64,000 nucleotides of DNA from Stappia indica. Lineage in GTDB: Bacteria; Pseudomonadota; Alphaproteobacteria; Rhizobiales; Stappiaceae. Below are positions 8,245-17,003 of this stretch, in pieces (position 1 is the first letter of the stretch; each line of letters opens with the position of its first letter). The notes beneath the pieces were generated by a model. The model was not told where the DNA came from, ran no database searches, and was given only the letters and a program-made list of their open reading frames with translations. The position numbers and the translations under genes are program-made. The stretch covers positions 4,803,001 through 4,867,000 of the forward strand of contig NZ_CP046908.1 of NCBI RefSeq assembly GCF_009789575.1, read 5' to 3'.

Positions 8245-9081
8245 TCAGCTACCCGTATATGCTTTGTGGCGTCGAATGGTTCCCGGACGTTGAGACGGCG
8301 AATGAAAAGGCGCGCCCTTCAGCCACAAGCGGAGCGCCTCCCAGTGGATTCCGCCGACCACTTTGAGTGTCATGAACGGGATTTTCAAGCAGAGCGAGAA
8401 AAGCGCCCGGCTGGTCGCCGGAAGCGCCGTTCCCGCGAAGGCCGCGGACAGCAGAGGTCCCTCTGCGTCACTTTCCAGGATGCGAATGCGCACCGCCTTG
8501 CCCGGCGGCAGCACACGGAAGGCATAGGTCTGCGCCATGTCGATGAAGGGCGAGACGTAGAAGGCCTTGGCGCGGGACTGGCGGATCCCCTCCGGCCCGC
8601 GCTGGCTCTCGCGCACCGGCTCCACATAGGTGTGGATGTCGCCGAACGTGTTGCGCACCTCGTAGACGAGCGCCGTAAGCCGGTCGTCCGCGTCGTAGGC
8701 GAAATAGACCGACAGCGGGTTGAAGACGTAGCCGAGAATGCGCGGATAGCACAGCAGCAGGATGCGCGCCGGCGGCTCGTCGATCCCGCGCGCGGCCAGC
8801 AGCCGTTCCACATGGGCGCGCAAGGGGGTGCCGTCGCGCGGGCCGTGATCGGCCTCGTGGAAGGAGGCGAGGTTGAACCGGCCGACCGAGAACAGCCGCG
8901 ACTGGCTGTCGGCTTCATTCAGTCGGTCGAGATCGACGAGCAGCGAGAAGACCGAATAGTCGAAGCGGTGGCCGAAAGGCTTCAGACGGGCATGCATGAC
9001 CTTGCCCGGATAGAGCACGGCCGCGGCCTGCGGCGGCGGGCCGTTGGCGTCCTGTGTCGTCGCCATTGGGCGCGTGGTCAT
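8245..9081 (-). CDS. DUF1365 family protein
   Basis: The 278-residue protein belongs to DUF1365: after a variable start, LYPGKVMHARLKPFGHRFDY and the downstream NPLSVYFAYD and AFYVSPF motifs are typical. No catalytic mechanism is established. The gene overlaps the upstream flavin oxidoreductase by four bases (ATGA) and is 34 bases from the CFA-type gene. Such DUF1365 proteins are almost always found between an amine-oxidase-like flavoprotein and a CFA methyltransferase, and are needed in the same fatty-acid modification or singlet-oxygen response. A lipid-modification accessory role is inferred. Confidence 0.85.
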   Translation of the reverse strand: MTTRPMATTQDANGPPPQAAAVLYPGKVMHARLKPFGHRFDYSVFSLLVDLDRLNEADSQSRLFSVGRFNLASFHEADHGPRDGTPLRAHVERLLAARGIDEPPARILLLCYPRILGYVFNPLSVYFAYDADDRLTALVYEVRNTFGDIHTYVEPVRESQRGPEGIRQSRAKAFYVSPFIDMAQTYAFRVLPPGKAVRIRILESDAEGPLLSAAFAGTALPATSRALFSLCLKIPFMTLKVVGGIHWEALRLWLKGAPFHSPSQRPGTIRRHKAYTGS

Positions 9082-10382
9082 TCGGCAGCCTCCGCGGTGC
9101 GCGCGACGCCGTCCGCACCGACGCGCCAGGGGATCTCGCAGCCGATCGCCTCGGCGACCGAAAGGCCGGCGGCAAGGCCGTCCTCATGGAAGCCGTATCC
9201 GCACCAGGCGCCGCAGAACCAGGTGTTGCGATCGCCCTGGATCTGGCCGAGCGCCTTCTGTGCAGCGATGGCGGCCGCGTCGAACTGCGGATGATCGTAC
9301 TCGAACCGGCCGAAAGTAAGGTCCTCGCGCGGCGGCTCGACCGGATTGAGGCTGACGAAGACGGGCTTGTCGTCGGGAAGGTTCTGCAGCCGGTTCATCC
9401 AGTAGGTGACCGAGGCATCGCGATAGGGCGCGCCCGGATCGCTGGAGGCGATGTAGTTCCACGACGCCCACACCCGGCGCCGTTGCGGCATCAGGGCGCG
9501 GTCGCGGTGCAGGTAGACCTGGTTGGGACGGTAGCGCACCGCGCCGAGGATGTTGCGCTCTTCCGGCGAGGCATCGGCGAGCATCGCCAGCGTCTGGTCG
9601 GTATGGGAGGCGAGCACCACATGGTCGAAGACGTCCTCGTGGCCCGACGTGTCGCGCACATGCACCCGGCCCTTGTGGCGGGTGACCTCGGCGACGGGCG
9701 TCGCCAGCCGGACGCGGCCGCGCAAGGGCGAGAGCAGGCGCTCCACATAGCTGCGGCTGCCGCCGGAGACCGTGCGCCAGACCGGGCGGTCGCGGTTCAC
9801 CAGCCGGTGGTTCTCGAAGAAGGCGATGAAGTTTTCCGCCGGGAAGGCCAGCATGTGCGCCGGCGGCGTCGACCAGATCGCCGCGCCCATCGGCAGCAGG
9901 TAGTCGCTGGCAAAGCAGGGCGAGAACTTGCGCCGCTCCAGGTAGTCGGCGAGCGACAGGCCGCTCAGATAGCCGGAGGCGCGGTCGGCAACGCTCATGC
10001 GGTTGAAGCGCAGGATCTCGCGCAGCATCCACATGAAGCGCAGGGAGACGATGTTGCGCCGCTGGCCGAAGATGGTGCCGAGATTGCAGCCCGACCACTC
10101 CCGCACGCCGCCGTCGAGCGAGAAGGAAAAGCTCATGTCGCTCGCCTCGGTCGCAACGCCGAGATGATCGAACAGGGCGGTCAGGTTGGGGTAGTTCAGC
10201 TCGTTGTAGACGATGAAGCCGGTGTCCACGGCCAACGGGGTGCCGTCATAGTCGATGTCCACGGTGGCGCTGTGGCCGCCGGGGCGCGCACGCTTCTCGT
10301 AGAGCGTGACATCGTGCCTCTCGCTCAGGGCCCAGGCGGCGCTGTTGCCGGCGATGCCGGAACCGATGACGGCGATGCGCAT
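9078..10382 (-). CDS. FAD-dependent amine-oxidase-like oxidoreductase
   Basis: The 434-residue flavoprotein opens with the dinucleotide-binding motif GSGIAG (7-12) followed by LYEKRARPGGHSATV, typical of the NAD/FAD-binding 'cyclopropane-associated' flavin oxidoreductases (NAD_binding_8). It is likely cytoplasmic or membrane-associated and is predicted to act on acyl chains, since the family always travels with DUF1365 and CFA synthase. A homologue in Rhodobacter is required for a full singlet-oxygen response. It is second in the operon, 16 bases after photolyase and overlapping DUF1365. The reaction itself is not established. Confidence 0.85.
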   Translation of the reverse strand: MRIAVIGSGIAGNSAAWALSERHDVTLYEKRARPGGHSATVDIDYDGTPLAVDTGFIVYNELNYPNLTALFDHLGVATEASDMSFSFSLDGGVREWSGCNLGTIFGQRRNIVSLRFMWMLREILRFNRMSVADRASGYLSGLSLADYLERRKFSPCFASDYLLPMGAAIWSTPPAHMLAFPAENFIAFFENHRLVNRDRPVWRTVSGGSRSYVERLLSPLRGRVRLATPVAEVTRHKGRVHVRDTSGHEDVFDHVVLASHTDQTLAMLADASPEERNILGAVRYRPNQVYLHRDRALMPQRRRVWASWNYIASSDPGAPYRDASVTYWMNRLQNLPDDKPVFVSLNPVEPPREDLTFGRFEYDHPQFDAAAIAAQKALGQIQGDRNTWFCGAWCGYGFHEDGLAAGLSVAEAIGCEIPWRVGADGVARTAEAAE

Positions 10383-10398
10383 TGCGTATCCTTCTTCT

Positions 10399-11868
10399 TC
10401 AGGAAGCGTTTTTTATGGTCTGGAAGGCATCGAGGGCACGCTGGCGCGCCGCGCCGTGCTCGACCATCGGCCGCGGATAGGTGTCGCCGAGGCGGATGCC
10501 GGCACGCTCCAGCATCTCGCGCGGGGCCTCGTGGGGCTTGTAGATGTGCGAGGCGGGCAGGCGGGCGAGTTCCGGCACCCAGCGCTTCACATAGACGCCG
10601 TCGGGGTCGAACTTCTCGCCCTGGCTGGTGGGGTTGAAGATGCGGAAATAGGGCGCGGCATCGGCGCCGGAGCCTGCGACCCACTGCCAGCTGGCGGGGT
10701 TGTTGGCCGGGTCCGCGTCGACCAGCGTGTCCCAGAACCAGGCCTCGCCCTCGCGCCAGTCGATCATCAGATGCTTGATCAGGAAGGACGCGACGACCAT
10801 CCGCACCCGGTTGTGCATGTAGCCGGTGTGCCAGAGCTCGCGCATGCCGGCATCGACCAGCGGATAGCCGGTCTGCCCCTTCGTCCACTGGCGGAACTGC
10901 GCCTCGTCCGTGCGCCAGGGGAAGTCGTCGAAACGCGGCTGGAAATTGGCGTGGCCGATATCTGGGAAGTGGAACAGCAGGTGGTAGGAGAACTCGCGCC
11001 AGCCGAGCTCGGCGCGGAACTTGTTGAGCTGCTTGTCGCAGATCTCGCCCTGCGCCGCAGCGCGGTCGCCGGCCGCAAACCAGATGCGGCGGGGCGAGAT
11101 CTCGCCGAAGCGCAGATGCGGCGACAGAAGGGACGTTGCGTCCTCGCCGGGCATGTCGCGCTGGTCGGCATAGCGGCGCAGCCGGTCGCCCAGAAACGCC
11201 TCCAGCCGCTTGCGCGCACCGGCTTCGCCGGGCGTCCAGGTGTCGCGCAGGCCGCCGGCCCAGTCCGGGCGCGCGGGCAGGGGGAGCAGGACGTCGATCT
11301 CTTCGCTCTCAAGCGCGGGCGGTTCCGGCAAGGGGCGGGAGGGGGGCTCGAAACCCTGCGGCTGCGCCGGGGCGCCGCGCGCATTCATCGCGCGGAAGAA
11401 CGGGGAGAACACGCGGTAGGGCTGGCCTGCGCCGGTGAGCAAGTCCCACGGCTCGGCCAGCAGCGCGCCGTTGAAGCTCTCGGCGACGAGACCGTCGGCG
11501 CGCAAGGCGGATTTCAGCTCCGTGTCGATGGCGATGCCGGGCGCATCGTAGCGCCGGTTCCACACGACATGGTCGGCGCCGGCCTGCGAGACCAGCTTGC
11601 GCACCGCCTGCAGCGCCGGCCCGCGGCGCAGGACCAGCGGCACGCCGATCTTCTCAAGATCCTCAGCCAGCGCCTTCAGCGACAGGTTCAGCCACCAGCG
11701 CGAGGCACCGCCCGGCGCGCGGGGCGCGTCCTTGCCTTCGTCCAGCACATAAAGGGCGACGACGGGGCGTCCCTCTTCCACCGCTGCGGCGAGCGCAGGA
11801 TTGTCGTCGAGGCGCAGGTCATCGCGGAACCAGACGACAATCGGGGCAGGGCTGTCCGGGGATGGCAT
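10399..11868 (-). CDS. phrB: Deoxyribodipyrimidine photolyase / cryptochrome family
   Basis: The 489-residue protein has the N-terminal antenna (photolyase) domain beginning IVVWFRDDLRLDDNPAL and the FAD-binding domain with the SPHLRFGEISPRRIW and HNRVRMVVASFLIKHL motifs. It should repair cyclobutane pyrimidine dimers with blue light. Tryptophans of the electron-transfer chain are present in the expected region, e.g. DWREGEAWFW and NNPASWQWVAG. It is the first gene of a five-gene minus-strand operon, and its start lies about 40 bases below a TGATCC-N18-TATCGA promoter. This ties light damage repair to the lipid genes downstream. Confidence 0.92.
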   Translation of the reverse strand: MPSPDSPAPIVVWFRDDLRLDDNPALAAAVEEGRPVVALYVLDEGKDAPRAPGGASRWWLNLSLKALAEDLEKIGVPLVLRRGPALQAVRKLVSQAGADHVVWNRRYDAPGIAIDTELKSALRADGLVAESFNGALLAEPWDLLTGAGQPYRVFSPFFRAMNARGAPAQPQGFEPPSRPLPEPPALESEEIDVLLPLPARPDWAGGLRDTWTPGEAGARKRLEAFLGDRLRRYADQRDMPGEDATSLLSPHLRFGEISPRRIWFAAGDRAAAQGEICDKQLNKFRAELGWREFSYHLLFHFPDIGHANFQPRFDDFPWRTDEAQFRQWTKGQTGYPLVDAGMRELWHTGYMHNRVRMVVASFLIKHLMIDWREGEAWFWDTLVDADPANNPASWQWVAGSGADAAPYFRIFNPTSQGEKFDPDGVYVKRWVPELARLPASHIYKPHEAPREMLERAGIRLGDTYPRPMVEHGAARQRALDAFQTIKNAS

Positions 11869-11904
11869 ATGGCGGAAATTCCGTCTTCAGCGGGTCTGTG
11901 CCTT

Positions 11905-11934
11905 TCGATACGCCGTTTGGTGCCTGATGGATCA
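11905..11934 (-). promoter_or_regulatory. RpoE/ChrR-type promoter of the photolyase operon
   Basis: On minus: TGATCC (11934-11929), 18 bases, TATCGA (11910-11905). The predicted transcript start is about 30 bases before the photolyase ATG. Both spacing and boxes agree with RpoE targets of Rhodobacter such as phr and cfa promoters. Confidence 0.6.
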
Positions 11935-11997
11935 GCACTTTTTACGCAGCCGCCGCGAAGGGCGGCAGGCGCGCAAGGCGGGCTGCGGGCGGAAACG

Positions 11998-12032
11998 AAA
12001 AAACGGCCGCGCGATTGGCGCGGCCGTTTTTT
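11998..12032 (-). terminator. Strong bidirectional terminator
   Basis: A perfect 15-bp stem (11998-12012 with 12018-12032) with a five-base loop. It has A6 on one side and T6 on the other, so it can work on both strands. It ends the minus-strand 227-residue gene before the photolyase promoter. Confidence 0.85.
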
Positions 12033-12130
12033 CAAGGGAGGTCGGTCAATTGGCCTGCATCCGGCGGGTGCGGGGAAGCTGGGTGCCGGACCTGCAAGCC
12101 AGGGGTCAGGTGCACATCAGGCGCTGCCGA

Positions 12131-12814
12131 TCACGCGCGAAACGGTTCCGTGATCCAGTTCCAGGCGACGACGACGCTGTCGGCGGCGGCGCCGATGCTG
12201 GTGACGATGGCGATCCAGACCGCGTTACCGAACGCGGCGATGCGCATCATCGCCGATGGTTCCGAGCGGGGCGTCTCCTCGATGAACTCGATCGTGGTCT
12301 GCAGGTCCGGATCGTCGACCACGCGGCGGGTCACCACGAGGCGGGCGTCGGGGGCAACGCGCGACTGGTCGGTCTTGGCAACGCGCGTCTCGGTATCCTG
12401 CGGGTCCATCATGGCACGCACGACGACGGCGCGGCCGTCGGGCAGCAGATGCGTCTCATTCTGCGCCACTTCGCTGTCGTAGATCACCTCGCCGTGCTCG
12501 TCGATCAGCTCGACCCAGGTGGTCTTGCGACCGCCGCGTTCCACCTCGCCGACCCAGATGGCATAGGAGCTCTCGCCGTCGGTGCCCTGGGGCGTGCCGA
12601 GCGTGACCGCCAGGCGGTCTTCGGGAATGAGGAAGGTCTCGCGGTCGCTCTTCTGGAGAACCGTGTCGGCGGAATCCGCGCGCAGCTCGGAGCCGGTGAC
12701 CGCCGCAGCAATGCCGATTGCCGCTGCAATGGCCAGTCCTGTGCGGGTGGCGCCGTGCCGCGAAGTCACACTGCGTGACTTTCGCGCAACGATATTCTTT
12801 GCAAGTTCAAACAT
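12131..12814 (-). CDS. Unknown protein with N- and C-terminal hydrophobic segments
   Basis: I do not recognise this 227-residue protein. Start 12814 (MFELAKNIVARKS) has GGGAGG upstream; an ATG at 12898 would lengthen it without support. A hydrophobic stretch near residues 27-42 (GLAIAAAIGIAAAVTG) could be a signal peptide or membrane anchor, and a second one follows near the C-terminus (WIAIVTSIGAAADSVVVAW). The middle is hydrophilic and beta-rich with charged repeats such as DPQDTETRV. The layout suggests an envelope protein. It is monocistronic, closed by a strong terminator. Function unknown. Confidence 0.7.
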   Translation of the reverse strand: MFELAKNIVARKSRSVTSRHGATRTGLAIAAAIGIAAAVTGSELRADSADTVLQKSDRETFLIPEDRLAVTLGTPQGTDGESSYAIWVGEVERGGRKTTWVELIDEHGEVIYDSEVAQNETHLLPDGRAVVVRAMMDPQDTETRVAKTDQSRVAPDARLVVTRRVVDDPDLQTTIEFIEETPRSEPSAMMRIAAFGNAVWIAIVTSIGAAADSVVVAWNWITEPFRA

Positions 12815-13167
12815 TCGTCGCCTCCCAAGGCTGGGCGGTCCCGAGTTCTTTGGCCGGTAACCGCCTGAATGTTGCTTAGCTTGAGATTTGGTACTCACAG
12901 CCCAAATATTCTAGGCCAAGCCTGACCAAACGTCTCTCAAACATCCTGACAAAACAGTAACGCGCATCACACCTGTGCGGTTCCGTTGGAAACGATTTTT
13001 TCATACTTCGGCAGGGCGTCTTGATAACGCGCTGGAATCTCAAGGATTTCAAACGGGGCAGGAATGGGGCGCGTGCGGGGCGAAAAGGTGGCGAGGTTAA
13101 TCTCACGTTTCCGTGAGTTTCGCAGGCGCGCGTGGCGAGAGCGCTCCGCGGCCCCCGGACGGGCCGT
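12815..13167. other. Intergenic region, no gene seen
   Basis: The 353 bases separate the unknown envelope protein from the 3' end of the ABC ATPase, both on minus. The part next to 12815 is AT-richer (CAAATATTCTAGG near 12902) and likely holds the promoter of the unknown gene. A short hairpin CTCACG-TTTC-CGTGAG lies at 13102-13117, 50 bases after the ATPase stop, without a T-run. Confidence 0.5.
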
Positions 13168-13962
13168 TCACGCGCCGGGGCCGGCTCGCTGGCCTGCAAG
13201 GCGCGGCAGGCAGACGGCGCGGCCCGAGGCCGTGCGTTCGACCGTCACCTCGATACCGTAGACCGTGGACAGAGCCTGCGGCGTGAGTGTCGCTTCCGGC
13301 GGCCCCGCGGCCAGCACGTTGCCGCCGTGCAACAGCGCCACCTGCGTTCCCACGGCAAAGGCGTGGTCGGGGTCGTGGGTCGACAGGATCACCGTCAGCC
13401 CGTCGGCGGCAAGGCCTGCGATCTCGGCCAGCACCTTTGCCTGGTTGCCGAAGTCGAGGCTGGCGGTCGGCTCGTCCATGACCAGCAGCGGCGTTTCCTG
13501 CGCGAGGGCGCGGGCGATCAGCACCAGTTGCCGCTGGCCGCCGGACAGGCGCGTGTAGTCGCGCCCGGACAGCGCGCCGATGCCGAGGCGCGCGAGCGCC
13601 GCGTGCGCGGCCTGCCGGTCGCGCGGGCCGGGCTGGGCGAATGTGCCGAGCCGGGCGGTGCGGCCCATCAGCACCACCTCCTCGGCCGGAAAGGCGAAGG
13701 GGATCGCATGCGCCTGCGGCACATAGGCGACCTTGCGGGCGATCTCGGCGCGGGGCAGGCGGGCAAGCGGGGTGCCGTCGAGCAGCACCTCGCCGCCTTG
13801 CGAGGGGATGAGGCCGAGCAGCGTCTTGAAGAGAGTGGTCTTGCCCGAGCCGTTGGGTCCGAGCAGGCACAGGACCTCGCCCGGACCGGCGGCGAGCGTG
13901 ATGTCACGCCCGACGGGATGGCCGCGATAGCCGGTGGCGAGCGCCCGTGTCGCCAGCCTCAT
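13168..13962 (-). CDS. ABC importer ATPase of the BtuD/FecE type
   Basis: The 264-residue ATPase has Walker A GPNGSGKTT (35-43), the Q-loop YVPQ (79-82), signature LSGGQRQLVLIARAL (138-152) and Walker B LLVMDEPTASLD. The start ATG overlaps the permease stop (ATGA, 13962-13959). By sequence it belongs to the iron-siderophore/cobalamin/heme class, which also includes the molybdate/tungstate importer MolC of Haemophilus. Given the TupABC, ModA-like, MOT1 and molbindin genes upstream on the locus, molybdate or tungstate is at least as likely as iron. Confidence 0.88.
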   Translation of the reverse strand: MRLATRALATGYRGHPVGRDITLAAGPGEVLCLLGPNGSGKTTLFKTLLGLIPSQGGEVLLDGTPLARLPRAEIARKVAYVPQAHAIPFAFPAEEVVLMGRTARLGTFAQPGPRDRQAAHAALARLGIGALSGRDYTRLSGGQRQLVLIARALAQETPLLVMDEPTASLDFGNQAKVLAEIAGLAADGLTVILSTHDPDHAFAVGTQVALLHGGNVLAAGPPEATLTPQALSTVYGIEVTVERTASGRAVCLPRLAGQRAGPGA

Positions 13963-14993
13963 GCCCAGGCCCTCCGTCCGCGTGCCAGCAGCCAGAGGAA
14001 GAACGGTGCGCCGACGACGGCGGTGAGGATGCCGAGCGGCACCTCGGCCGCGGCAACGGTGCGCGCCAGCGTGTCGACCACCAGCATGTACGCCGCGCCG
14101 AGCAGGGCGGCGACCGGCAGCAGCAGGCCGAAACCGGGGCCGACCAGCATGCGCGCCACATGCGGAATGACGAGGCCGACCCAGCCGACGACGCCGGCAA
14201 TGGCGACGGCGCTCGCCGTCACCAGCGTGGCGCAGCAGATCACGGCAAGGCGCAGGCGGCCCGCCTCGATGCCGAGCGAGCGGGCCTCCTCGTCGCCGAG
14301 CGACAGGACGTTGATGCGCCAGCGCAGCAGCACCAGGGGCACCAGCCCGGCAAGCACGACCGGGGCGACCGGCAGCACGTCCTCGGTCTTGATGCCGGCG
14401 AGCGAGCCGAGCAGCCAGAAGGTGATGGCCGGCAGCTGGTCGTACGGGTCTGCCAGCACCTTGAGCAGCGAGGTCGCCGCGCCGGTCAGCGCGCCGACGA
14501 CGACGCCGGCCAGCACGAGCACCAGGGTCCGGTCGCCGGTGCGCACGGCCGCGGCGACGAAACCGACAAGGGCGACGGCGGCAAGCCCGCCGGCAAAGCC
14601 CATCAGCTGGATCGCGGCGACGGGCAGCGACAGGAAGATGCCGAGCACCGCGCCGAGCCCGGCACCAGCCGAGACGCCGAGAATGTCGGGCGAAACCAGC
14701 GGATTGCGGAAAAGGGTCTGGTAGCAGGCGCCGGCCGCGGCAAGGGCGGCGCCGACGAGAAGCGCCGCGGCGACACGCGGCAGGCGGATCGACAGGAGCA
14801 CGGTCGCGGCCCGGTCGCCCTCGGCAAGCGTACCGGTCGCGCCGCGCCACAGGACGGACAGCGCTTCGCCCGGCGACAGCGGGAAGGGGCCGATCAGGAG
14901 GGCCGCGAGCGCCAGCAGCGGCAGCGCAGCGACCAGCAGGGCGACGGCGAGCCCGGACCGCTGCGGCGTCAAGGTGCGCGCCCGTTCGCCCAC
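13959..14993 (-). CDS. FecCD-type ABC importer permease
   Basis: The 344-residue inner-membrane permease has the FecCD hallmarks: several long hydrophobic helices, GVSAGAGLGAVLGI (the Gly-rich coupling region) and the C-terminal GLVIPHVARMLVGP motif. The start is uncertain. A GTG at 14993 is used here; a TTG at 14972 would overlap the upstream stop as TTGA and give 337 residues. It pairs with the ATPase and the binding protein on either side, forming a complete type II importer. The substrate is discussed under the binding protein. Confidence 0.87.
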   Translation of the reverse strand: MGERARTLTPQRSGLAVALLVAALPLLALAALLIGPFPLSPGEALSVLWRGATGTLAEGDRAATVLLSIRLPRVAAALLVGAALAAAGACYQTLFRNPLVSPDILGVSAGAGLGAVLGIFLSLPVAAIQLMGFAGGLAAVALVGFVAAAVRTGDRTLVLVLAGVVVGALTGAATSLLKVLADPYDQLPAITFWLLGSLAGIKTEDVLPVAPVVLAGLVPLVLLRWRINVLSLGDEEARSLGIEAGRLRLAVICCATLVTASAVAIAGVVGWVGLVIPHVARMLVGPGFGLLLPVAALLGAAYMLVVDTLARTVAAAEVPLGILTAVVGAPFFLWLLARGRRAWA

Positions 14994-16012
14994 TGAAGCA
15001 GCGTGTCGAGGTCCGCGTCCGACAGCTCGACATGATACCAGAGCCGGTAGAAGGCGCGGGTCTCCTCGCGCAGGTCCTTGGTCCAGAGTTCGGGGTAGAA
15101 CAGGCCGGCGAGCCATTTCAGGCCCATCATCCGGTTGAGCGAGGGCGGTCGGTCGATCCAGCCGAAGGGAGCGGTCGGCGACAGGTAGACCCGCCGCTGG
15201 CGCACCGCCGTGATGCCGCTCCACACCGGGCTCGACCATACCGCCTCGAAGAAGGTGGGGTCCCAGGTGATGATCGTGTCGGGATCGGCCAGGATCACCT
15301 GTTCGGGCGAGGCCTGCACCAGCCCGTACTGCCCGGGCGCCTCGGCGACGTTGCGCCCGCCGGCCCGCTCGATGATCTCGGTGTTGATCGAGCCCTTCAT
15401 GCCCGTCTCGAGCCCGTCGGGACCGCGCGCCAGATAGACGCGCGGTCGCTCCGCCTCGGGCACCGCGCCGAGCGCGGCATCGAGGGCGGCGAAGGTCTCT
15501 TCCACGTCGCGGGCCAGGGCCTCGCCGCGTTCGGCTACGCCGAGCGCCTCGCCGACGAGACGCAGGGAGCCCGCGGTCTCGTCGAACCGGCCGTTGATCA
15601 GGATATAGGGAATGCCGGTCTGCGCCTGCACCCGGTCGGCAAGGTCGGCATAGGTGTCGCGCACCGAGCCGAAGTCGATGATGAGGTCGGGTTTCAGCGC
15701 CAGCACCCGTTCGAGGTTCGCCTCGCCGCCGCGCCCGGTCAGCCGGCCGGTCTCCGGCAGGTCGCGATAGGCCTCGGCGATATAGGGACGCTCCTCGCCG
15801 CGCAGGGCGCGGGGCCAGCCGAGCAGCGCCTCGGGCTTCAACGCATAGACGAGGATGGAGGCGGGCGGGCCGGCGGCGAAGACGCGCGAGACGGTGTCGG
15901 GCAGCTCGACCGTGCGGCCGGCGGAATCGACGATGGTTCTTGCCGAGGCAGGCGCGCCCGCGATCAGGACGGCCATCAGGATGGCGGCAAGGAAGCGGGC
16001 AGGTCTGGTCAT
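14969..16012 (-). CDS. Periplasmic binding protein of the FecB/BtuF type
   Basis: The 347-residue product starts MTRPARFLAAILMAVLIAGAPASA, a Sec signal peptide with cleavage near ASA-RT. Start 16012 has AGGAGG upstream. The mature part follows the helical-backbone fold: RTIVDSAGRTVELP, VFAAGPPASILVYALKPEALLGWP, then LKPDLIIDFGS. These proteins bind metal chelates in general, but the Haemophilus MolA relative binds molybdate and tungstate directly. With a ModA-like gene 65 bases upstream and tupABC beyond, an oxyanion or its complex is a plausible ligand. Iron-siderophore remains the default family call. Confidence 0.85.
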   Translation of the reverse strand: MTRPARFLAAILMAVLIAGAPASARTIVDSAGRTVELPDTVSRVFAAGPPASILVYALKPEALLGWPRALRGEERPYIAEAYRDLPETGRLTGRGGEANLERVLALKPDLIIDFGSVRDTYADLADRVQAQTGIPYILINGRFDETAGSLRLVGEALGVAERGEALARDVEETFAALDAALGAVPEAERPRVYLARGPDGLETGMKGSINTEIIERAGGRNVAEAPGQYGLVQASPEQVILADPDTIITWDPTFFEAVWSSPVWSGITAVRQRRVYLSPTAPFGWIDRPPSLNRMMGLKWLAGLFYPELWTKDLREETRAFYRLWYHVELSDADLDTLLQWANGRAP

Positions 16013-16076
16013 GTCGGGCTCCCTCCTCATGCGCCTTCCCGAAGCGCCCTCCGGGAGGCCGCCCGCCCGCCCGATA

Positions 16077-16895
16077 TCAGTCGAGCGTGCCCGGCGCGTC
16101 GAAACCGTAGTCGGCCAGGATCTTCTGTCCGGCCGGCGACAGTATATAGAGCGCAAGTTTCCAGGCGTCGCCAGAGGTCCCGTCCATCACCGTCAGGCCG
16201 TAATCCGCCCCGACAGCAAGCGCCGGCGGCAGCGGCACGATCCGCAGCGTCTCCACCTCCTGGCGGGCGAGCAGCGCATTGGTGCAATAGGTGAGGAAGA
16301 TATCTGCCTTGCCGCTTTCCATCACCCATCCATAGGGGTTGCGCCCCTTGGGGGCGGGCTCGCTGTCCTTGCCGCCCGTCAGCTGCAGGGCCTTCGCCTT
16401 GAGCGTTTCGGCGGCGCCGGCCGTTGCCGCCTCGGCCTTGTCGAAGGCCTGGAAGGCGTAGTCGCCGGACGGGTCCGCCTTGGGCGTGGAGGTGCCGACG
16501 CGAATATCCGCGCGCAGCATGGCGGCGAGCAATCCGTCGCTGTCGGTCTCGACCTGCGGCTGGACGAGGGCGCAAAGCCGGTTGCGCGCGAACAGGACCA
16601 CGGGTGCGGCCTTGCCCGCCTCGGCAAGGCGGCGGGGATGGGCCATGTTGGCCGAGGCGAAGACTTCTGCCTTTTCGCCGCCCTCGATCCGCTCGCGCAG
16701 CAGGCCGGAAGGGCCGAATGCCCGTTCGACCTTGACGCCGGATGCCTCGGCAAAGGCATCGGCGATGTCGGTCATCGCGGATTTCAGGCTGCCGGCCGCA
16801 TGAAGATGGACGGGGGCGGTGTCTGCCATGGAGGAGGAGCCGGAAGCGAGGATGGCGGAAACGGCAAGAACCGTGGCGGCGAGGGTGTGGCGCAT
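16077..16895 (-). CDS. ModA-like molybdate-type substrate-binding protein
   Basis: The 272-residue secreted protein has a signal peptide (MRHTLAATVLAVSAILASGSS, cleavage near SMADTA) and the class of ModA/PBP-like fold: HLHAAGSLKSAMTDIADAFAEASG, then FGPSGLLRERIEGGEKAEVFASANM. These match the oxyanion-binding 'SG/GS' segments of ModA. No ModB or ModC pair is next to it; it sits between tupA and the FecB-type gene on the same strand. It may feed the FecCD-type importer, or serve TupBC as a second receptor. The call to the ModA superfamily is good, the ligand is inferred. Confidence 0.82.
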   Translation of the reverse strand: MRHTLAATVLAVSAILASGSSSMADTAPVHLHAAGSLKSAMTDIADAFAEASGVKVERAFGPSGLLRERIEGGEKAEVFASANMAHPRRLAEAGKAAPVVLFARNRLCALVQPQVETDSDGLLAAMLRADIRVGTSTPKADPSGDYAFQAFDKAEAATAGAAETLKAKALQLTGGKDSEPAPKGRNPYGWVMESGKADIFLTYCTNALLARQEVETLRIVPLPPALAVGADYGLTVMDGTSGDAWKLALYILSPAGQKILADYGFDAPGTLD

Positions 16896-16948
16896 GCGGG
16901 AAACCTCAAGGCCGGGCCCCGAGCACAGCGACGGGCCGGGGAAACGAA

Positions 16949-16974
16949 CCGGCGCGGGATGGCTCCCGCGCCGG
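16949..16974 (-). terminator. GC-rich hairpin after tupA
   Basis: A perfect 11-bp stem CCGGCGCGGGA / TCCCGCGCCGG with loop TGGC lies 30 bases past the tupA stop. On minus only TTCGTTT follows, so it is a weak terminator or an mRNA-stabilising hairpin that would set tupA expression above the downstream modA-like gene. Confidence 0.4.
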
Positions 16975-17003
16975 AGAGGCGTCGTTGCCGGGCGGCGTGC
17001 GCC

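Noticed and set aside
13102-13117. Hairpin CTCACG-TTTC-CGTGAG as terminator of the ATPase gene
   Set aside because: Only six pairs and no T-run on minus; kept only as a note in the gap entry.
12876-13199. 107-residue minus-strand frame in the gap and overlapping the ABC ATPase end
   Set aside because: No ribosome site, non-family composition, and overlap with the 3' end of a real gene in another frame.
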